From the NCBI RefSeq assembly GCF_932526225.1, contig NC_064039.1, forward strand, positions 8,755,001 to 8,819,000: 64,000 nucleotides of DNA, read 5' to 3'. Below, in pieces: positions 14,041 to 26,304 of the stretch (positions within the stretch are counted from its first letter, which is position 1; each line of letters starts with the position of its first letter). The notes below the pieces were generated by a model, which was given only the letters and a program-made list of their open reading frames with translations, was not told the origin of the DNA and searched no databases. The translations under genes were made by a program, and so were the position numbers. The DNA is from Nematostella vectensis. Its lineage: Eukaryota; Cnidaria; Anthozoa; Actiniaria; Edwardsiidae.

Positions 14041-14085
14041 CCGGGTGTGACGTCATGTGACATGTGTTTTTGGCGCGAAAACTAT
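14041..14085. promoter_or_regulatory. CRE and palindromic E2F-like site cluster
   Basis: TGACGTCA, the consensus cyclic-AMP response element, lies at 14048-14055 and TTTGGCGCGAAA, a two-sided E2F site, at 14069-14080, within a locally GC-rich patch of an AT-rich region. Together they resemble a proximal promoter. About 650 bp downstream an ATG at 14726 opens a short frame with a donor (CGG|GTAGGTG) near 14812, a possible first exon, but nothing ties it to the beta-subunit gene 6 kb further on. Confidence 0.3.
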
Positions 14086-17065
14086 GCGAGGCTATGACAC
14101 GTTCCGGCATCCTTAACCACCGCGCGATATCGATATTTCATAAATATTTGATTCTCGCGTAGAGCGCTTTTTGCCGATGAGAACACTGATTTGATCTTCT
14201 GTACTCTAACATATTGACATCAGTTGAACCAATTGAATATCGTCAACAAATCCCTATTTTGTAATGAATGCGCAACGTGCACCAACCAAGCAGTTCTCCA
14301 GCATCGAAGACAATTTGCATAACTTTGTTATAATACATCTTGTTTTTTCCCCTAGTTTCCTGAAAAAAAAAACAATAACATAGGTTATTAGCTCAAGCTC
14401 CCACAATAATTTGTGGGCGATCTGTTTGTTTCTTATCAATTATATTAAGCTTGTATAGGCTCGAAACGGATTGAATTTTAAGCCCCCGTTCATAGCGTGC
14501 CATTGACGGTAAAGCTTGCGCGCTATTCTTATGAATATTTTATCAACTGATCGAAACAGATGTTTTGAAAAACATAGGTTTAACGATTGTGCCAGTTTTT
14601 ATTTTCGATTTTTCAGAGATGAAGGAAAGGACATAACTACTAAAACAACCGAAAAGGATTCAAACCAACTCGATATTTCTAGTACACAAAGTTATCCTTC
14701 TCTGGCATTGAGAATTTAACGGAATATGCTTTCAATGACAGCGCAGGCTTTTGGCGTTGAGTCGTTCACCGATCAAGCTGGCCAAAAGCGAAGCTTAATA
14801 CGGGTAGGTGAATACAAACAATTATTATTTGCGAAATTGGACTCTTACTTTAACACAGGTTAGATGTCAGTTTTGGCGAATGCCCTTTGAGTTTCAACTC
14901 TCTGCTTGGTTAAGAACTCATGCAGTCATTTTAAAGGCAAAATAAAAAAAATAAACTTACATTTAGTGTTTCTGTACACAAAAATCGAATAACGCGCGCT
15001 ATTTTCAACAAGCTTGATTGTTGTATGTGTTATCTTTTAAAAAATATCTAACAGAAATTACGTTTATAAAAATGATTGTTTTCGTGGAGTATTATGAGTA
15101 AAATTAGGTGCTTGACCACTCTATTTCGGAATACAAAGTATTGGAATGGCGTGTAAAACACTATATCTTATCAATCGAAAGAAAAAAGAAAGAAAAAAAA
15201 ACGATTTAAGCTGCCCAGAATTGTGGTCAGGCCGTATAAAGACTGGATACTGGATGCAAATATGATTGAAATGATACGATAATAATAGAAAATCTGACTA
15301 AACTATATTCTTTTTGTGTGTGAAACCATAGACATGAACATTCTGCAATAGGCAATATTTTTGTAAGAATGATAAACAACAAATCTCCTACACTCGTGTG
15401 TATTGTCAATGCTCAATTCCGGGTTGTCTTCCAGGAATTGTTTTAAATGATTAATCTTAATAATCTTATGGCTAGATAATGTTTGTTCATGGGTATTGAC
15501 AAAAGAATAGGAATTCAAGATTACAACCGATATCAAGTATTCATACAGATCTCATGGAATAAATTTTCTTAGCTCTTCATTGTCTTTTCTCCTTAACTTT
15601 CTAAAAAAGGAATAGCGAGTGATCAGACAACTTCAAGTCACCCAAAATTTAACACCTTAGTTCAACTTACTGCGACATTGGTACTCAATGACTTCAGCCC
15701 TAAAAATAAAGCTATAACTGATAACCAACACATTGTTACTAATGAGACTGCGTCGGGAAATAAAACTCTCTTCAAACTCTGAAATGCTTTTATTTCAAAA
15801 CAACAACAGCAAAAAAAAAAAAAAAAACGGCAGCTCAACGCAGTCTTATGTGCAGCGTTTTACACTACCGTGTAATAAAACCGTTCAATCGTGCCATTTA
15901 CTGTTAGACAGACAGCAGAATAGATTGCTTTTTACTGATATCGTTTTCCCTTGTTATCACGGGAAGCTCGTATGAGTGGTCGGAGTGGGCTCGGAGTAGA
16001 CTCGGCAAGTACCCGGAGTAACGCTGTTGAGATACTAACAACTGTAGACTAAACTCGGCCCCCGCTACATACTATTATACTTTTATACTATCATATATAG
16101 AGAGCACGTCCTTCACGTCCATCAAGATTGTGGTCACGCCAATGAGAAATGTGATTTTAAGAGTCTCTGACATCCCTTGCTGGCTGATTTGGGGAAGCTG
16201 TTCCGGTATTTTTGTTTGAATTTGTTAAATATAGCATGGGACTTCATTGTGAGATTTCTCGCAAAATTTGTCTTCCAATAGCTGAAAAACAAAAGTCTCT
16301 CTGACAAGGGCTCTTTAAGTAAAACAAAAAAAGCAAGGTGGGAATATCCCTTATTTGTGAGATGGTATTTATTAGTCCAGACGTCACCTGGTGACTGGCC
16401 TTTCGTGGTAATCGTATTTTAATGCTTTCATGTCTTTCATAAAGCCTTGATCTTATAGAATAATAAAAAAAAAACAATTTTTAATAAAGTCAGCTTTATT
16501 AAACCAGCCTTTACCCAATGCCCGGTTTATTATCACTTTCTCGCCCACTTTTAGGAGTGGGAAGACATTGTTGCGAAATCTAGTTTATGTTAAGACGTAG
16601 GAGTAGATTATCCTCTTGAAATGTCTTAAAGCATTTTATTCACATAATTAGCGTGGAACAATAAAACCCTTGGACGTAAATGTAGCACGTATGTTTTCCA
16701 ACTTGTCAGATACGTTCTTGATGTAACAGTTATCGGGGTCGGAGTGCTTTGGTCTATTTGGTTCAGTAGAGAGATATTTTTTGTACACCTTTTTAAAATA
16801 ACTCTAGGATCCCTGTGTCGTAACCCGCAGTGGTTCATGGGGAACGTATGAATAGCTTGAAATCCTGGTCTTTTAAAGCTTTATTAATGTAAACAGGCAC
16901 ATAAGCAAAAACGCTAGAGCTTTGAAAATCTGGATTTTTTAAGCTTATTTATTTAATGCCAATGAAGCTAGTGCGGGTTACGGGTGCGGCATTTTCTTAA
17001 GTATGTGTATCCTAATATATCCTACTCCTACACCTCATAAGAGATTCGGAATTTAAGACGACCCA
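14086..17065. other. Gene-free spacer
   Basis: Apart from the possible small exon at about 14726-14812, no gene, array or RNA was recognised. A poly-A run lies near 15812-15826. Confidence 0.35.
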
Positions 17066-17241
17066 CCTCCCCTCCCCTCCCCTCCCCTCCCCTCCCCTCC
17101 CCTCCCCTCCCCTCCCCTCCCCTCCCCTCCCCTCCCCTCCCCTCCCCTCCCCTCCCCTCCCCTCCCCTCCCCTCCCCTCCCCTCCCCTCCCCTCCCCTCC
17201 CCTCCCCTCCCCTCCCCTCCCCTCCCCTCCCCTCCCCTCCC
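17066..17241. repeat. (CTCCC)n microsatellite, about 35 units
   Basis: An almost perfect pentanucleotide tract. The minus strand is GGGAG repeated, giving dozens of evenly spaced runs of four G, so it can in principle form many G-quadruplexes, with i-motifs on the plus strand. The near-absence of interruptions suggests recent expansion or active length change. Confidence 0.97.
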
Positions 17242-20200
17242 TAAAAAATGAACTGCCCTTTCAACTCCATCTCCTATTTGACATATCTGTCCGCTTCAAT
17301 CGTTCTTCCGCTTTTTCTTCATATAGAACATAGAACTTGATTTAGAACTTTTTCTTCAAATAGAATAAGTAGAGAAATTTCACCTTAACTTGTAGGAATT
17401 CGTATATACTACGATTTTGCTGTCCGCCATCTTGAAAAACCGGCGGCTGAGATGGTCTCAGTTCTCCCGCGCGCTCTCCCCAGACAATGTTCGAAAACGG
17501 CAACCATTAATTGATATGAAAGAATTTCCAGCTACGGTCATGTCTACTCTGCCAAATTTCTATTTCAACTCACTCCTCTATGTGCTTAGTGGGCTTTTTA
17601 GAGAACAGGAATAACACTTCAATTTATATTTATATTATTGGAAAACTAAACAAAATAAGGATGAGTTGGAAGAAAGGGTTTTATTCTGCAAGGTTTATAA
17701 CTTAATTACAATAATAATATGGTGTTGTGCATTTTTTGATAAAAATCTAACGAAGTTGAATATGCGAAGCACTAAGTGAAAATTTAAAAACACTAAAGGT
17801 CTAGACTTATAAAAAATATTCTTAGCCTTCTTTCAATTAAAATATCTTTTTAAACTTTTGGTGGATCAGGTTTGTGTTGGCAAAACCCACAAAATACAGC
17901 TTAATGGGTGTTAAAGAACAACAACTCTTGTCTGGGGGATTTTAATAGAATTCCAGATGACTTTATATTCCCACCTTAGAAGCCCGCAAAATAAGTGAGG
18001 GAAATTTTTTTAATGCCTTTGAAAACGCTGTATGGGTCTCTTCTCTTATTCAATGAAGTATTCTAAATGATTTCTTTCTCCGCTTTCAAAGGCAATTAGG
18101 TTTAAAGAGTCTGGGATAGTTCCTTCCTACCTTGAAAATACCCAGAATTCTCCCACTTTTATGCAAATCACAAATCCCTCGATAATTACTTATTTACTTA
18201 ATCTCTAAACCCTGCAAGATATGACTCAACAATTGACGAGAATCATTTCATTTTTTCCGGAGGTATAAAATAAAACATATCAAGGCGAAAACTATTACCA
18301 TAGGTTTCCCTGAGTATACACATACAAGGAATTCCTCACGAGAAAGCCGACTCAATTTCGAGCAGTTTTACAATTATTAATGTAGAAACATTGTTTATAT
18401 TTTTTCCTTTTCCTATAGAAGAGTTAGCTCCTTATAGAGCTAAGCTAATTTTCTATAGCATGGTTTCCGTATTTCTATGCCAACCGCGCGAAGGACTCAG
18501 AGTGATAAAATATTTATGGAGCGACAAATCCTACGTAGACCGATAACAGTAATAGTTATTTGTTTTGTGACAGAAAAAAACGCTGAAACGTAGTAATTCG
18601 GCTCTATCAAGCGGTCAGGGAAAAGGGTATTTTAGACAAGAAAGGGCTTCGAATCTGTGATTAACCGAAGAAAATCGGCGAGCTGAAATGACAACGGGAA
18701 ACTACAAAAATATGCAGGTCAGAAATTTAGCTTTGTAGCTATTCAACTTTTGGATTTTGATCCAAAACAACGTCAAATCGCCTCTAGCAGCCAGTTGATT
18801 TCGCTCTAACGCACTCAAACATCCGTTTAAGAAAGCTCTAGGTTTTTCGCGGGAGAACAAATGATGCATATAGAAAATTGGGCATATTCTAAGGTCCAAA
18901 ACTGTAAAGTGGAATTAATGCATTGAATTTCAGATGAGTTTGACATCTTAAAGGTGAAATTTGGGGTTGACGATGTCAAGATTGATGATGCATCCTAGCA
19001 GCAATAATAAAGGAACGAAGGAGAATGCATTATTATTCAGTCCTTCGTCGCAAAATAAAAATATAAAGTCTTAAATGTATTTTCTAGAATGACGATGGCA
19101 TTTTTGGGTTTGTTGATCACATTCGGGTCAGTTCAGCGAGAATCTTAAAATATTCATAACGATTCGGGACCGTTTCGCTTATTGCTCCGCGTAGACTAAA
19201 TAGGTATTTGTGTTGAAGGCTGTGAAATTTTTGAATTGAACGTTTGGTATGGTTGTTGGGTCGAAAATTCTACAAACAATGAATTGATATTTTTATCGAT
19301 TTTCCATCAATCTAACGGAGGCCATTTAGCAATAAATGCAAACTGTGGCCTATGCCTACTTTAGCCTAAAAATTACCCCAAGCTCTAACCATGTCTGCAG
19401 TATATGAATATATCTTTCCCCCCCTAGAAACGTACAAATATATACACAATATGTGTACATCAGCATATCTACACGCTATCAATCGCATTTTCCGTTTTTT
19501 AGTTTAGAATAGAGTTCTTTTTCAGAGACACTAAAGTGATTCTATTTTTGGGCTCGCCATGAAACATTCCAATTTCATCACCGGCCCCCAAAATAGAATT
19601 GCAGGTTTTATTCAAAACCTGTCATTATCTTTGCTGTCATAATAAAGGCAGTATAATAATGAATAGATTGTTATCATTTGACAGCAGCTTTAAAGATAAC
19701 TGACTAAAATGGTATTTGGAGACGAAATTCAAACGATTTTAAATCAACACCATCTTGTATTGAAAACTTCATTTAACATTCACCATTCGCTACTTCTAGG
19801 ATTAATTGCTCCAGCATTGCAAAACCACCCCTCCCCAGAAAGTCGAATGACGCCCCCCCCCCCTCCTCTCCTGTGATCTTGTAACCGTAGAGGATATATT
19901 TTATGCAAGTATATTTTAAACTTGCAGGCCTTCAGGGCGGATCGAGAATACAGCGAAGTGACAATGCGCCCGTTGTTGGCTTTAAGTTCATCAAGTTCTA
20001 TGCATAAAATATCTATTTCACACCTTTGTGAACTTTAATCTTGGCATCTTATCAAAGCTCGTAGAAGATAGTCAAATAAGCTAATAAAAGGCTAGAGACC
20101 TACCCAATGCTGTTTCAATGTTTAAGAGTTCATAACAGAGCACGCAACCCTTTGAAGTAACACATACCAGATTGACTGCTGAACAGATCTACGGGAGAAA

Positions 20201-20426
20201 AATATTGGCTCAAGTAATCAATCAGCCGAATCAGTCCTTATTCAGGAACGGACCATTAGGATTTTACGTTGTTTTTATCGTTTTTCCTTCACTCCTTTCC
20301 CCCTCCGCTTCCTTATCACATTTCTAATGGTCTGCCCTTGATAAGCGTGTAGCGCTATAGCTGATACAAGGTTTAGTCTGATACAATCAATCAATCGGCT
20401 TCTGATAAGTGTTTATTTATCTACAG
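17242..20426. other. Gene-free spacer upstream of the beta-subunit exons
   Basis: No exon encoding the expected SH3 domain of the downstream gene could be found; in particular no Trp-Trp pair in a plausible frame. CCGCCATCTTG (about 17425-17435), a YY1-like element usual near transcription starts, occurs without a recognisable gene. A poly-C run lies at about 19850-19862. Confidence 0.4.
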
Positions 20427-23400
20427 AGCTCTATCAGCTCTTCGAGTGAATTCTCCATACCTCCCTATGAAGTTGTCCCTGCCACGAGGCCAATTATCGT
20501 CCTAGGGCCATCCCTCCGTGGCTATGAGGTACGTATGCCTTAAAACCCTTTTGCAGGCGCGTACTCAGGGAGAGGCACACCACCCCACCTTGATGGGCGG
20601 GTAATCTCTTATTAAGGAATCTTCAAATACTATGCTTTTTCCATATGATATCTATGACAGCGCAACCCCCTCCCCCCTCCCTTCCTCGGCCAATCCCGGG
20701 AACGCGTCTGGTGGTTATTATGTATTTATTATATTCTTATGCTATATATTCTATTATATTAATCATGCTCGTTTATGGTGTAAGCTTTTTTCTGTTTCTA
20801 TTACAGGTAACGGATCTAATGCACAAGGCCCTCTACAATTACCTCAAAAAAAGATTCGCGGGAAAGTATGTCTAAGTGCTTAGTTTGAAAATAATCCTAA
20901 AACAACTGGGTAACGCTTGGGCGTCCTCTTCTTCTGTAAAAATGGGTTTCGCCCTGTCGAACATCCTAAAAAGCCTTTATCCGCCACACCCTTGTTATTG
21001 TTTTAATTCAGGATTGAAGGGCAAATTATCTGATGAAATCACGAAATGGCCATCTTAAAGCAAAGTCTTATGCTTCATCCAAATTCAGTCGAAAATATCA
21101 CAACATCTTTGCCAAATCAGCCGATGGAAATGGATGCTTTCTCCTACTTGACACGTTGCTTGGATGGCTGAGGAAAAAGCGGCTCATAGAGACTTAATTG
21201 ATTTGTTTCAGAATCAATATCTACAAGACCCATGCAGACATCGGTCTATCGAAAAGGTCCTCAAAGTCAAATCCGAATGAGAAAGAGCGGTTTAACCTGG
21301 TAAAGAGTGGAGGCCAGCGGGTGACAGGTGAGATAATGAGCTACAACTTTTCACTATATTTTCACTAGCCTGGGCCCATTTAGGGCATTTTAGTAGACTG
21401 AACTTTGGTTACGTACCCGGGCCTCTGAAAGGGCCTCCTGTGGTTTGTAAGAGTTGTGACGTCACAAGCGTGCCCCACTCCACGCTGCCTGACGGTTCAT
21501 CTCCGAGAAAAACCGAAAAGAACGCATGCTACAGGCTATACCTTTATCATTGTAGCCACAGGAATCTTACTACTCGATATCATAATATATCATAATTTAT
21601 CATCATCGGCATCATCATCATCATCGTTATTATCATCCTCAGCTGAAGTCCAGAGGGAAGTAGAGAGGATCTATGAGCTGACCAAGAGCCTTAATCTGGT
21701 GGTGATTGACAGTGAAGCCATCAACCATCCGTCCCAGCTGACCGACTGCTCGCTGGCTCCCGTTGTAGTGTACATCAAGATGCCCCCAGACATCCTACAG
21801 AAATTGATCAAACTGAGGGGACGCAACCGCAAAAACATGGGCGTCCAGGTGGTCGGCACGCAAAAGCTCACGCAGTGCAACGACGTAAGTCATCATGTAT
21901 ACACCTATTTCTTATTTCAATCATCGATTTCAATCATTAATATTTTTATTTCTTATTTTAATTTTTTTCTCGATTGCACTCGAGAATTCATGAAGCCACA
22001 TAAATGTTTAAAGTAACATAAACAATAAAATACCAACGCTTTGAAAACCTTTGTTTGGGTTTCGTAATCATAGGCATCTCGCACAAAATCGAGGCTCTTT
22101 TTTTCTCATCGTTTTTATATTTGCCGCTTGAAGGAGATGCTAGCTTTGGTCTACCTTTGTTGTTTGTGCCGCTTAAAAGATGTTTGCTTTGTTCTCGTCT
22201 TCGTAAACTTTGCCCTTGAAGAGGAGATGTTTCACTTAAATTTAAATAATGCTTTGTTCTCATCTTAGTTATCTTTGCACCTTAAGGAGATGTTAGCTTT
22301 GTTCTCATCTTCGTTATCTTTGCACTTGAAGGAGATGCTTGACTTATGTTTAAATGATGCTATGTTCTTATCTTCGTTATCTTTGCACTTGAAGATGTTT
22401 GACTTATGTTTAAATAATGCTTTGTTCTCATCTTCGTTATCTTTGCAGTTGAAGGAGATGTTTGACTTATGTTTAGATAATGCCGCTTTGTTCTCATCTT
22501 CGTTATCTTTGCAGTTGAAGGAGATGTTTGACTTATGTTTAGATAATGCCGCTTTGTTCTCATCTTCGTTATCTTTGCACTTGAAGGAGATGTTTGACCT
22601 GATTCTTGACGAGGCCATATTTGAAGATGCGTGTGCACACCTGGGCGAGTTCTTAGATCAGTATTGGCGCGACCTGCACCCAGATGACCCTGAAGAGCTC
22701 CGTAAGATGATCATCAATGGGGCCGACTTTCCGGACAGACCCAACCCTCTAATCTCTAGCATGTCCGGACGGCACAAGTCGGCGTATGATCGCAGACAGA
22801 GCGTCGCACCTCCGCGGGCACCGGACCCAGAGAGAGTACTCGCCTTACAGGTAAAGTTATGTGTATGTATAGTATATTCGGGTAAAAAAAACCTCCAGCT
22901 AGCACAGCGTTAATTATGTTCCATGTTTTGCACACTTGCGGTTAAAGTTTACGAGTAATGTTTTTTTTTATTCATATATCATAAAGAATCTAAGAAAATA
23001 CTGATCATCATATTATTCTACGGATAATATACCAAATCATCGGAGGTATTTTGATGCTTTGCATCCACAAAGTTCTCTAATAGCGTTTCCTATGCTGACA
23101 TCTATTGCTTTCACCTTTCTGGTTTGATCATCACGTACACAGGACTTCAAGGATAATCTCTGTGTTGTTTCCACAACTAATCTTAATCTACTAATAGCGT
23201 GGTCATCTGGGAAAACTTTACTGTCCATTCTTTGCATATTGTGCAGGCGCCCTTGTCAAATTTGTATGCTGTTAGTAAATTAAAAATACTGTATCTACTT
23301 GACAGCCCGCCACAGCAGCAAGACAGAGCGTGTCGAGTAACGAAAGCGGACCCGCAAACAAGAACTCGATTCGCCGACAGAGGCAGGGCGAGAAGGAGGT

Positions 23401-23878
23401 CCATGGCATGGCGCGTGTATCCGAAGCTCGAGGCCTTATGCCAGGTAACCAATACGCGGGCGGTGAAATCCCCCCTGAGTACCAAGGCTACGAGGACGAA
23501 GCACAGTATGGGTACGATCAGTCCTATTGCGCTGAGCAGGGCTACGAACAGGGCTTTGACTACGCAGCAGAAAACCCATACGGATCGCCCATGGCTCTGC
23601 AAGACTACAGTAGCACGGGTCAGTACGATCCTAACCAGTACGGGGCCGAAATATACGAGGGGCAATATCAGGAGGGCGGGGACTATCAGTATAATGCCGA
23701 GCTCGGGTACCAGCAGGATTACAGCCCCGAGTATGACAGTCAGCAGTATGGGCAGGAGCCCCAGTACGGCTACCAGGCAGACAGTAGCGGGCCACTCCAG
23801 GGAGGGCTCCCGTACCACGCCCAGGGGTATGGGTCATACGACGAGAGGTACCCGGTCGCCGACGGGGGATATTACTGA
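20427..23878 (+). CDS. CACNB: Voltage-gated calcium channel beta subunit, GK domain and C-terminus
   Basis: Six exons join in frame to 451 residues: 20427-20528, 20807-20865, 21212-21327, 21643-21884, 22587-22850 and 23306-23878 (TGA). The order matches the guanylate-kinase-like domain of CaV beta subunits: [57 protein letters not shown], then [20 protein letters not shown] and a helix ending FLDQYW. In the family this domain grips the alpha-1 interaction domain of the channel at the cytoplasmic face and controls its trafficking and gating; it is not an active kinase. The SH3 and HOOK parts that should precede residue 1 were not found in the 14 kb upstream, so the model is 5'-partial. The last exon codes an unusual Tyr/Gln/Gly-rich tail. 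The fifth exon's acceptor sits at the end of a tandem repeat made from that same junction. The gene converges on UBR5. Confidence 0.9.
20965..21185 (+). repeat. Dispersed repeat, copy 2, in a beta-subunit intron
   Basis: Homologous to 11406-11625 in the same orientation, sharing CACACC-TTGTTATTGTTTT and TCGAAAATATC blocks. It lies in the intron between the second and third located exons. A short related string (GCCGATGGAAATGGA) also occurs near 24346, possibly a fragment of a third copy. Confidence 0.55.
22095..22605 (+). repeat. Tandem array built from a splice-acceptor junction (CACNB)
   Basis: About nine units of roughly 45-66 bp, increasingly diverged upstream, each containing a pyrimidine-rich stretch, TTTGCAC/GTTGAAGGAG and ATGTTTGACTTATGTTTA. 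The last unit is the real intron-exon border: the same TTTGCACTTGAAGGAG is followed by ATGTTTGACCTGATTCTTGA of the GK domain. Two units (about 22440 and 22506) carry TTTGCAG, a better acceptor than the real one. Nearer units are multiples of three and open, so using an upstream acceptor would insert about 22 residues per unit without shifting frame. Confidence 0.88.
23306..23878 (+). other. Tyr/Gln/Gly-rich low-complexity tail of the beta subunit
   Basis: Part of the CACNB model above. After a basic segment ([12 protein letters not shown]) the last 130 or so residues are dominated by Tyr, Gln, Gly, Glu and Asp in motifs such as [30 protein letters not shown] and [16 protein letters not shown], ending DGGYY. 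Composition and spacing resemble prion-like domains of RNA-binding proteins rather than the Pro/Ser/Arg-rich tails I know from vertebrate beta subunits. Tyr spacing could allow self-association or phosphorylation; this is inference. Confidence 0.8.
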
Positions 23879-25466
23879 CACACATGTAAAAATAACAAAG
23901 GATTAGAGAAGACATATTATCCCAAGAAGAATGGCCAAGCGAAAAATATTTGTTTTGATGCACAGAATCATGAGATTAAGCACGATTTCGCTTCCGAACA
24001 TCCTATCGACAAGTGCCAAGCTGAATAAGACATAGTTAAAATAGCATCAAAGTAGTTAGAAAATAAGGATTTTCAAGCTATAGCGTCAAGGTTGGCTCAT
24101 CCTCCAAGGTTGACTTCGCTACGACATTTGTTTCGATGCTTTGAATCATGAAATACAAGTCTCGCGTCATATCATCCTATCGCCAAAGACCAGGCTAATT
24201 ACGTTAAAGAATGTCAATCGGCCACTAGTATGTTATCATTTACATTTGAAAATACGATGGTCTATTCGCAAGGAAACTTGAAAATAACCATCCACGGAAG
24301 TCTGTTACTTTTTGAACGATATCTGATTTGAAAGTATCTCCGTTTGCCGATGGAAATGGACGCTTTGGTTAATGTGCAAGAGCGGAAAATGGAGGCGTGA
24401 TTGGCCTTTTTTAAAGGTTGCGAAGACGCGACGTCAATTTCAACCTTTACATAAAAATGGTGTACAAAATTGTTAAATAGTAGAAATCATAGAATAATAT
24501 CGACTTAGGTCATAAGTAAATGAGAAACACAAGAGCCAATCTTAGCCCTACTGTAGATGGCACGATTCAGAATATTTAATGATGAATAGAATCATTAACT
24601 ATTCATTAACTTATATTCATGAATTTGCAAGATTTATTTTTATTTTTTCGGTATTTAATTTTTACATTCGAAGACCGCCAGTACCTTAAGGCCAAGAAAA
24701 AAAAAAACAGCAAAAGATAAATAAAAAAATATAGGCTGAATCGGCACCATAGCATTATTCGCCACAAATTCCCCTTCACGCGTGTAGTACAATATATTAA
24801 AATTGACAGTCTAAATTCCACTCTTGATCAATTATCGCATTCTCCTTACCGCTATTGATCTATTACCGCATTCTCCTTACAGAATGGACCTGCATGGAGA
24901 AGTACTTGAAAGAAAAAAAATGGCAGATCCTTTGAATGCATACTGATAATAAAATTAGCTACATCGATACCGAAGGAATCTGTTTTTATTCCATGACCTT
25001 ACCCTGAACAAAAGATTTGTCCCAGTTAGCTAGCGCGTACAAACACAGTCCTAAATAGCTAGCATTTCGAGTACAAATACAATTGCCACTCAATATTTAC
25101 CAGTGAGATCATTCCCTACTTGTTGTCAAGAAGTACACATCGCTAAAATATTTTAATTAATTCACAGTTAATTGCGAATTATGAAACATATTATATCCCC
25201 AGCTAAATCTGGGCAAGGAATCTCACCCTTCATTCTACCAATGGAGATGTTTACAAATGTACAATATTTCAACGATTATACGAATAAAACTCTAAAAATA
25301 CACCCTTAATAGGGTTCGAAATCATGGTCATCTAAATGTGACAAATTCAATCCATTGATAAGCAATGTGCGGTTTTCGTGAACAAGACAAGTGCTTGTAG
25401 CTAGATTTATAAACAATCATGCGTTAAGTTTACATGGGTGTTTTTCAATTATAATTCTATTATAGT
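23879..25466. other. Intergenic region between convergent CACNB and UBR5
   Basis: No gene seen on either strand. It should hold the beta-subunit 3' UTR. Several AT-rich stretches and short direct repeats (CCGCATTCTCCTTAC twice near 24836-24880) are present. Confidence 0.4.
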
Positions 25467-26304
25467 GCGACGCGCGCTACCGTAGCCAACATTACAGGGT
25501 TTCAAGAAAGTTAGCCAATCAGCATGCACATAGCCTACAGGGTTTCAAGAAAGTCAGTTAATCAGCATGCACATAGCCTACAGGGTTTCAAGAAAGTCAG
25601 TTAATCAGCATGCACATAGCCTACAGGGTTTCAAGAAAGTCAGCCAATCAGCATGCACATAGCCTACAGGGTTTCAAGAAAGTCAGCCAATCAGCATGCA
25701 CATAGCCTACAGGGTTTCAAGAAAGTCAGCCAATCAGCATGCACATAGCCTACAGGGTTTCAAGAAAGTCAGCCAAACAGCATGCACATAGTCTACAGGG
25801 TTTCAAGAAAGTCAGCCAATCAGCATGCACATAGCCTACAGGGTTTCAAGAAAGTCAGCCAATCAGCATGCACATAGCCTACACGGTTTCAAGAAAGTCA
25901 GCTAATCAGCATGCACATAGCCTACAGGGTTTCAAGAAAGTAAGCCAATCAGCATGCACATAGCCTACAGGGTTTCAAGAAAGTCAGCCAATCAGCATGC
26001 ACATAGCCTACAGGATTTCAAGAAAGTTAGCCAATCAGCATGCACATAGCCTACAGGGTTTCAAGAAAGTTAGCCAATCAGCATGCACATAGCCTACAAG
26101 GTTTCAAGAAAGTTAGCCAATCAGGATTCGAGTCACGGTTTTAATTGGCACTAGAATCATGAGTATCATTATTACGTCATTTTCTGATACACATTTCTTT
26201 TGCACGCTGATTGGCTAGTAATGTTCATATCAATCAAACAACACTTTTTTATGTTCCCTATTGGCTTACTACCCAAAACTGTCAAGTGGCCACAGTAGCG
26301 CGCG
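25467..26304. mobile_element. Non-autonomous DNA element with 23-bp inverted ends
   Basis: The left end TGCGACGCGCGCTACCGTAG (25467 on) and the right end GGCCACAGTAGCGCGCGTCG (about 26283-26303) are inverted copies differing at few positions. The 838 bp between have no coding capacity and consist mostly of a 43-bp array. No clear target-site duplication was found. The same end sequence forms the repeating unit of the array at 30249-30945. Confidence 0.65.
25494..26124 (+). repeat. 43-bp minisatellite with a CCAAT box per unit
   Basis: About 14.7 units, each holding CAGGGTTTCAAGAAAGT, AGCCAATCAG and GCATGCACATAGCC. AGCCAATCAG matches the NF-Y (CCAAT) consensus, so the array presents some 15 evenly spaced sites. 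Near 26210 CTGATTGGCT gives one more in inverted orientation. It lies inside the inverted-end element and about 430-1,060 bp beyond the UBR5 stop codon. Confidence 0.93.

Noticed and set aside
17855-17945. FWWIRF frame as a possible SH3 exon of the beta subunit
   Set aside because: Apart from the Trp pair nothing around it matches the SH3 domain and it lacks splice borders.
22265-22638. Minus-strand frames with repeated [11 protein letters not shown] motifs
   Set aside because: They are the antisense of the junction-derived array in the beta-subunit gene; period and boundaries follow the sense-strand splice junction.
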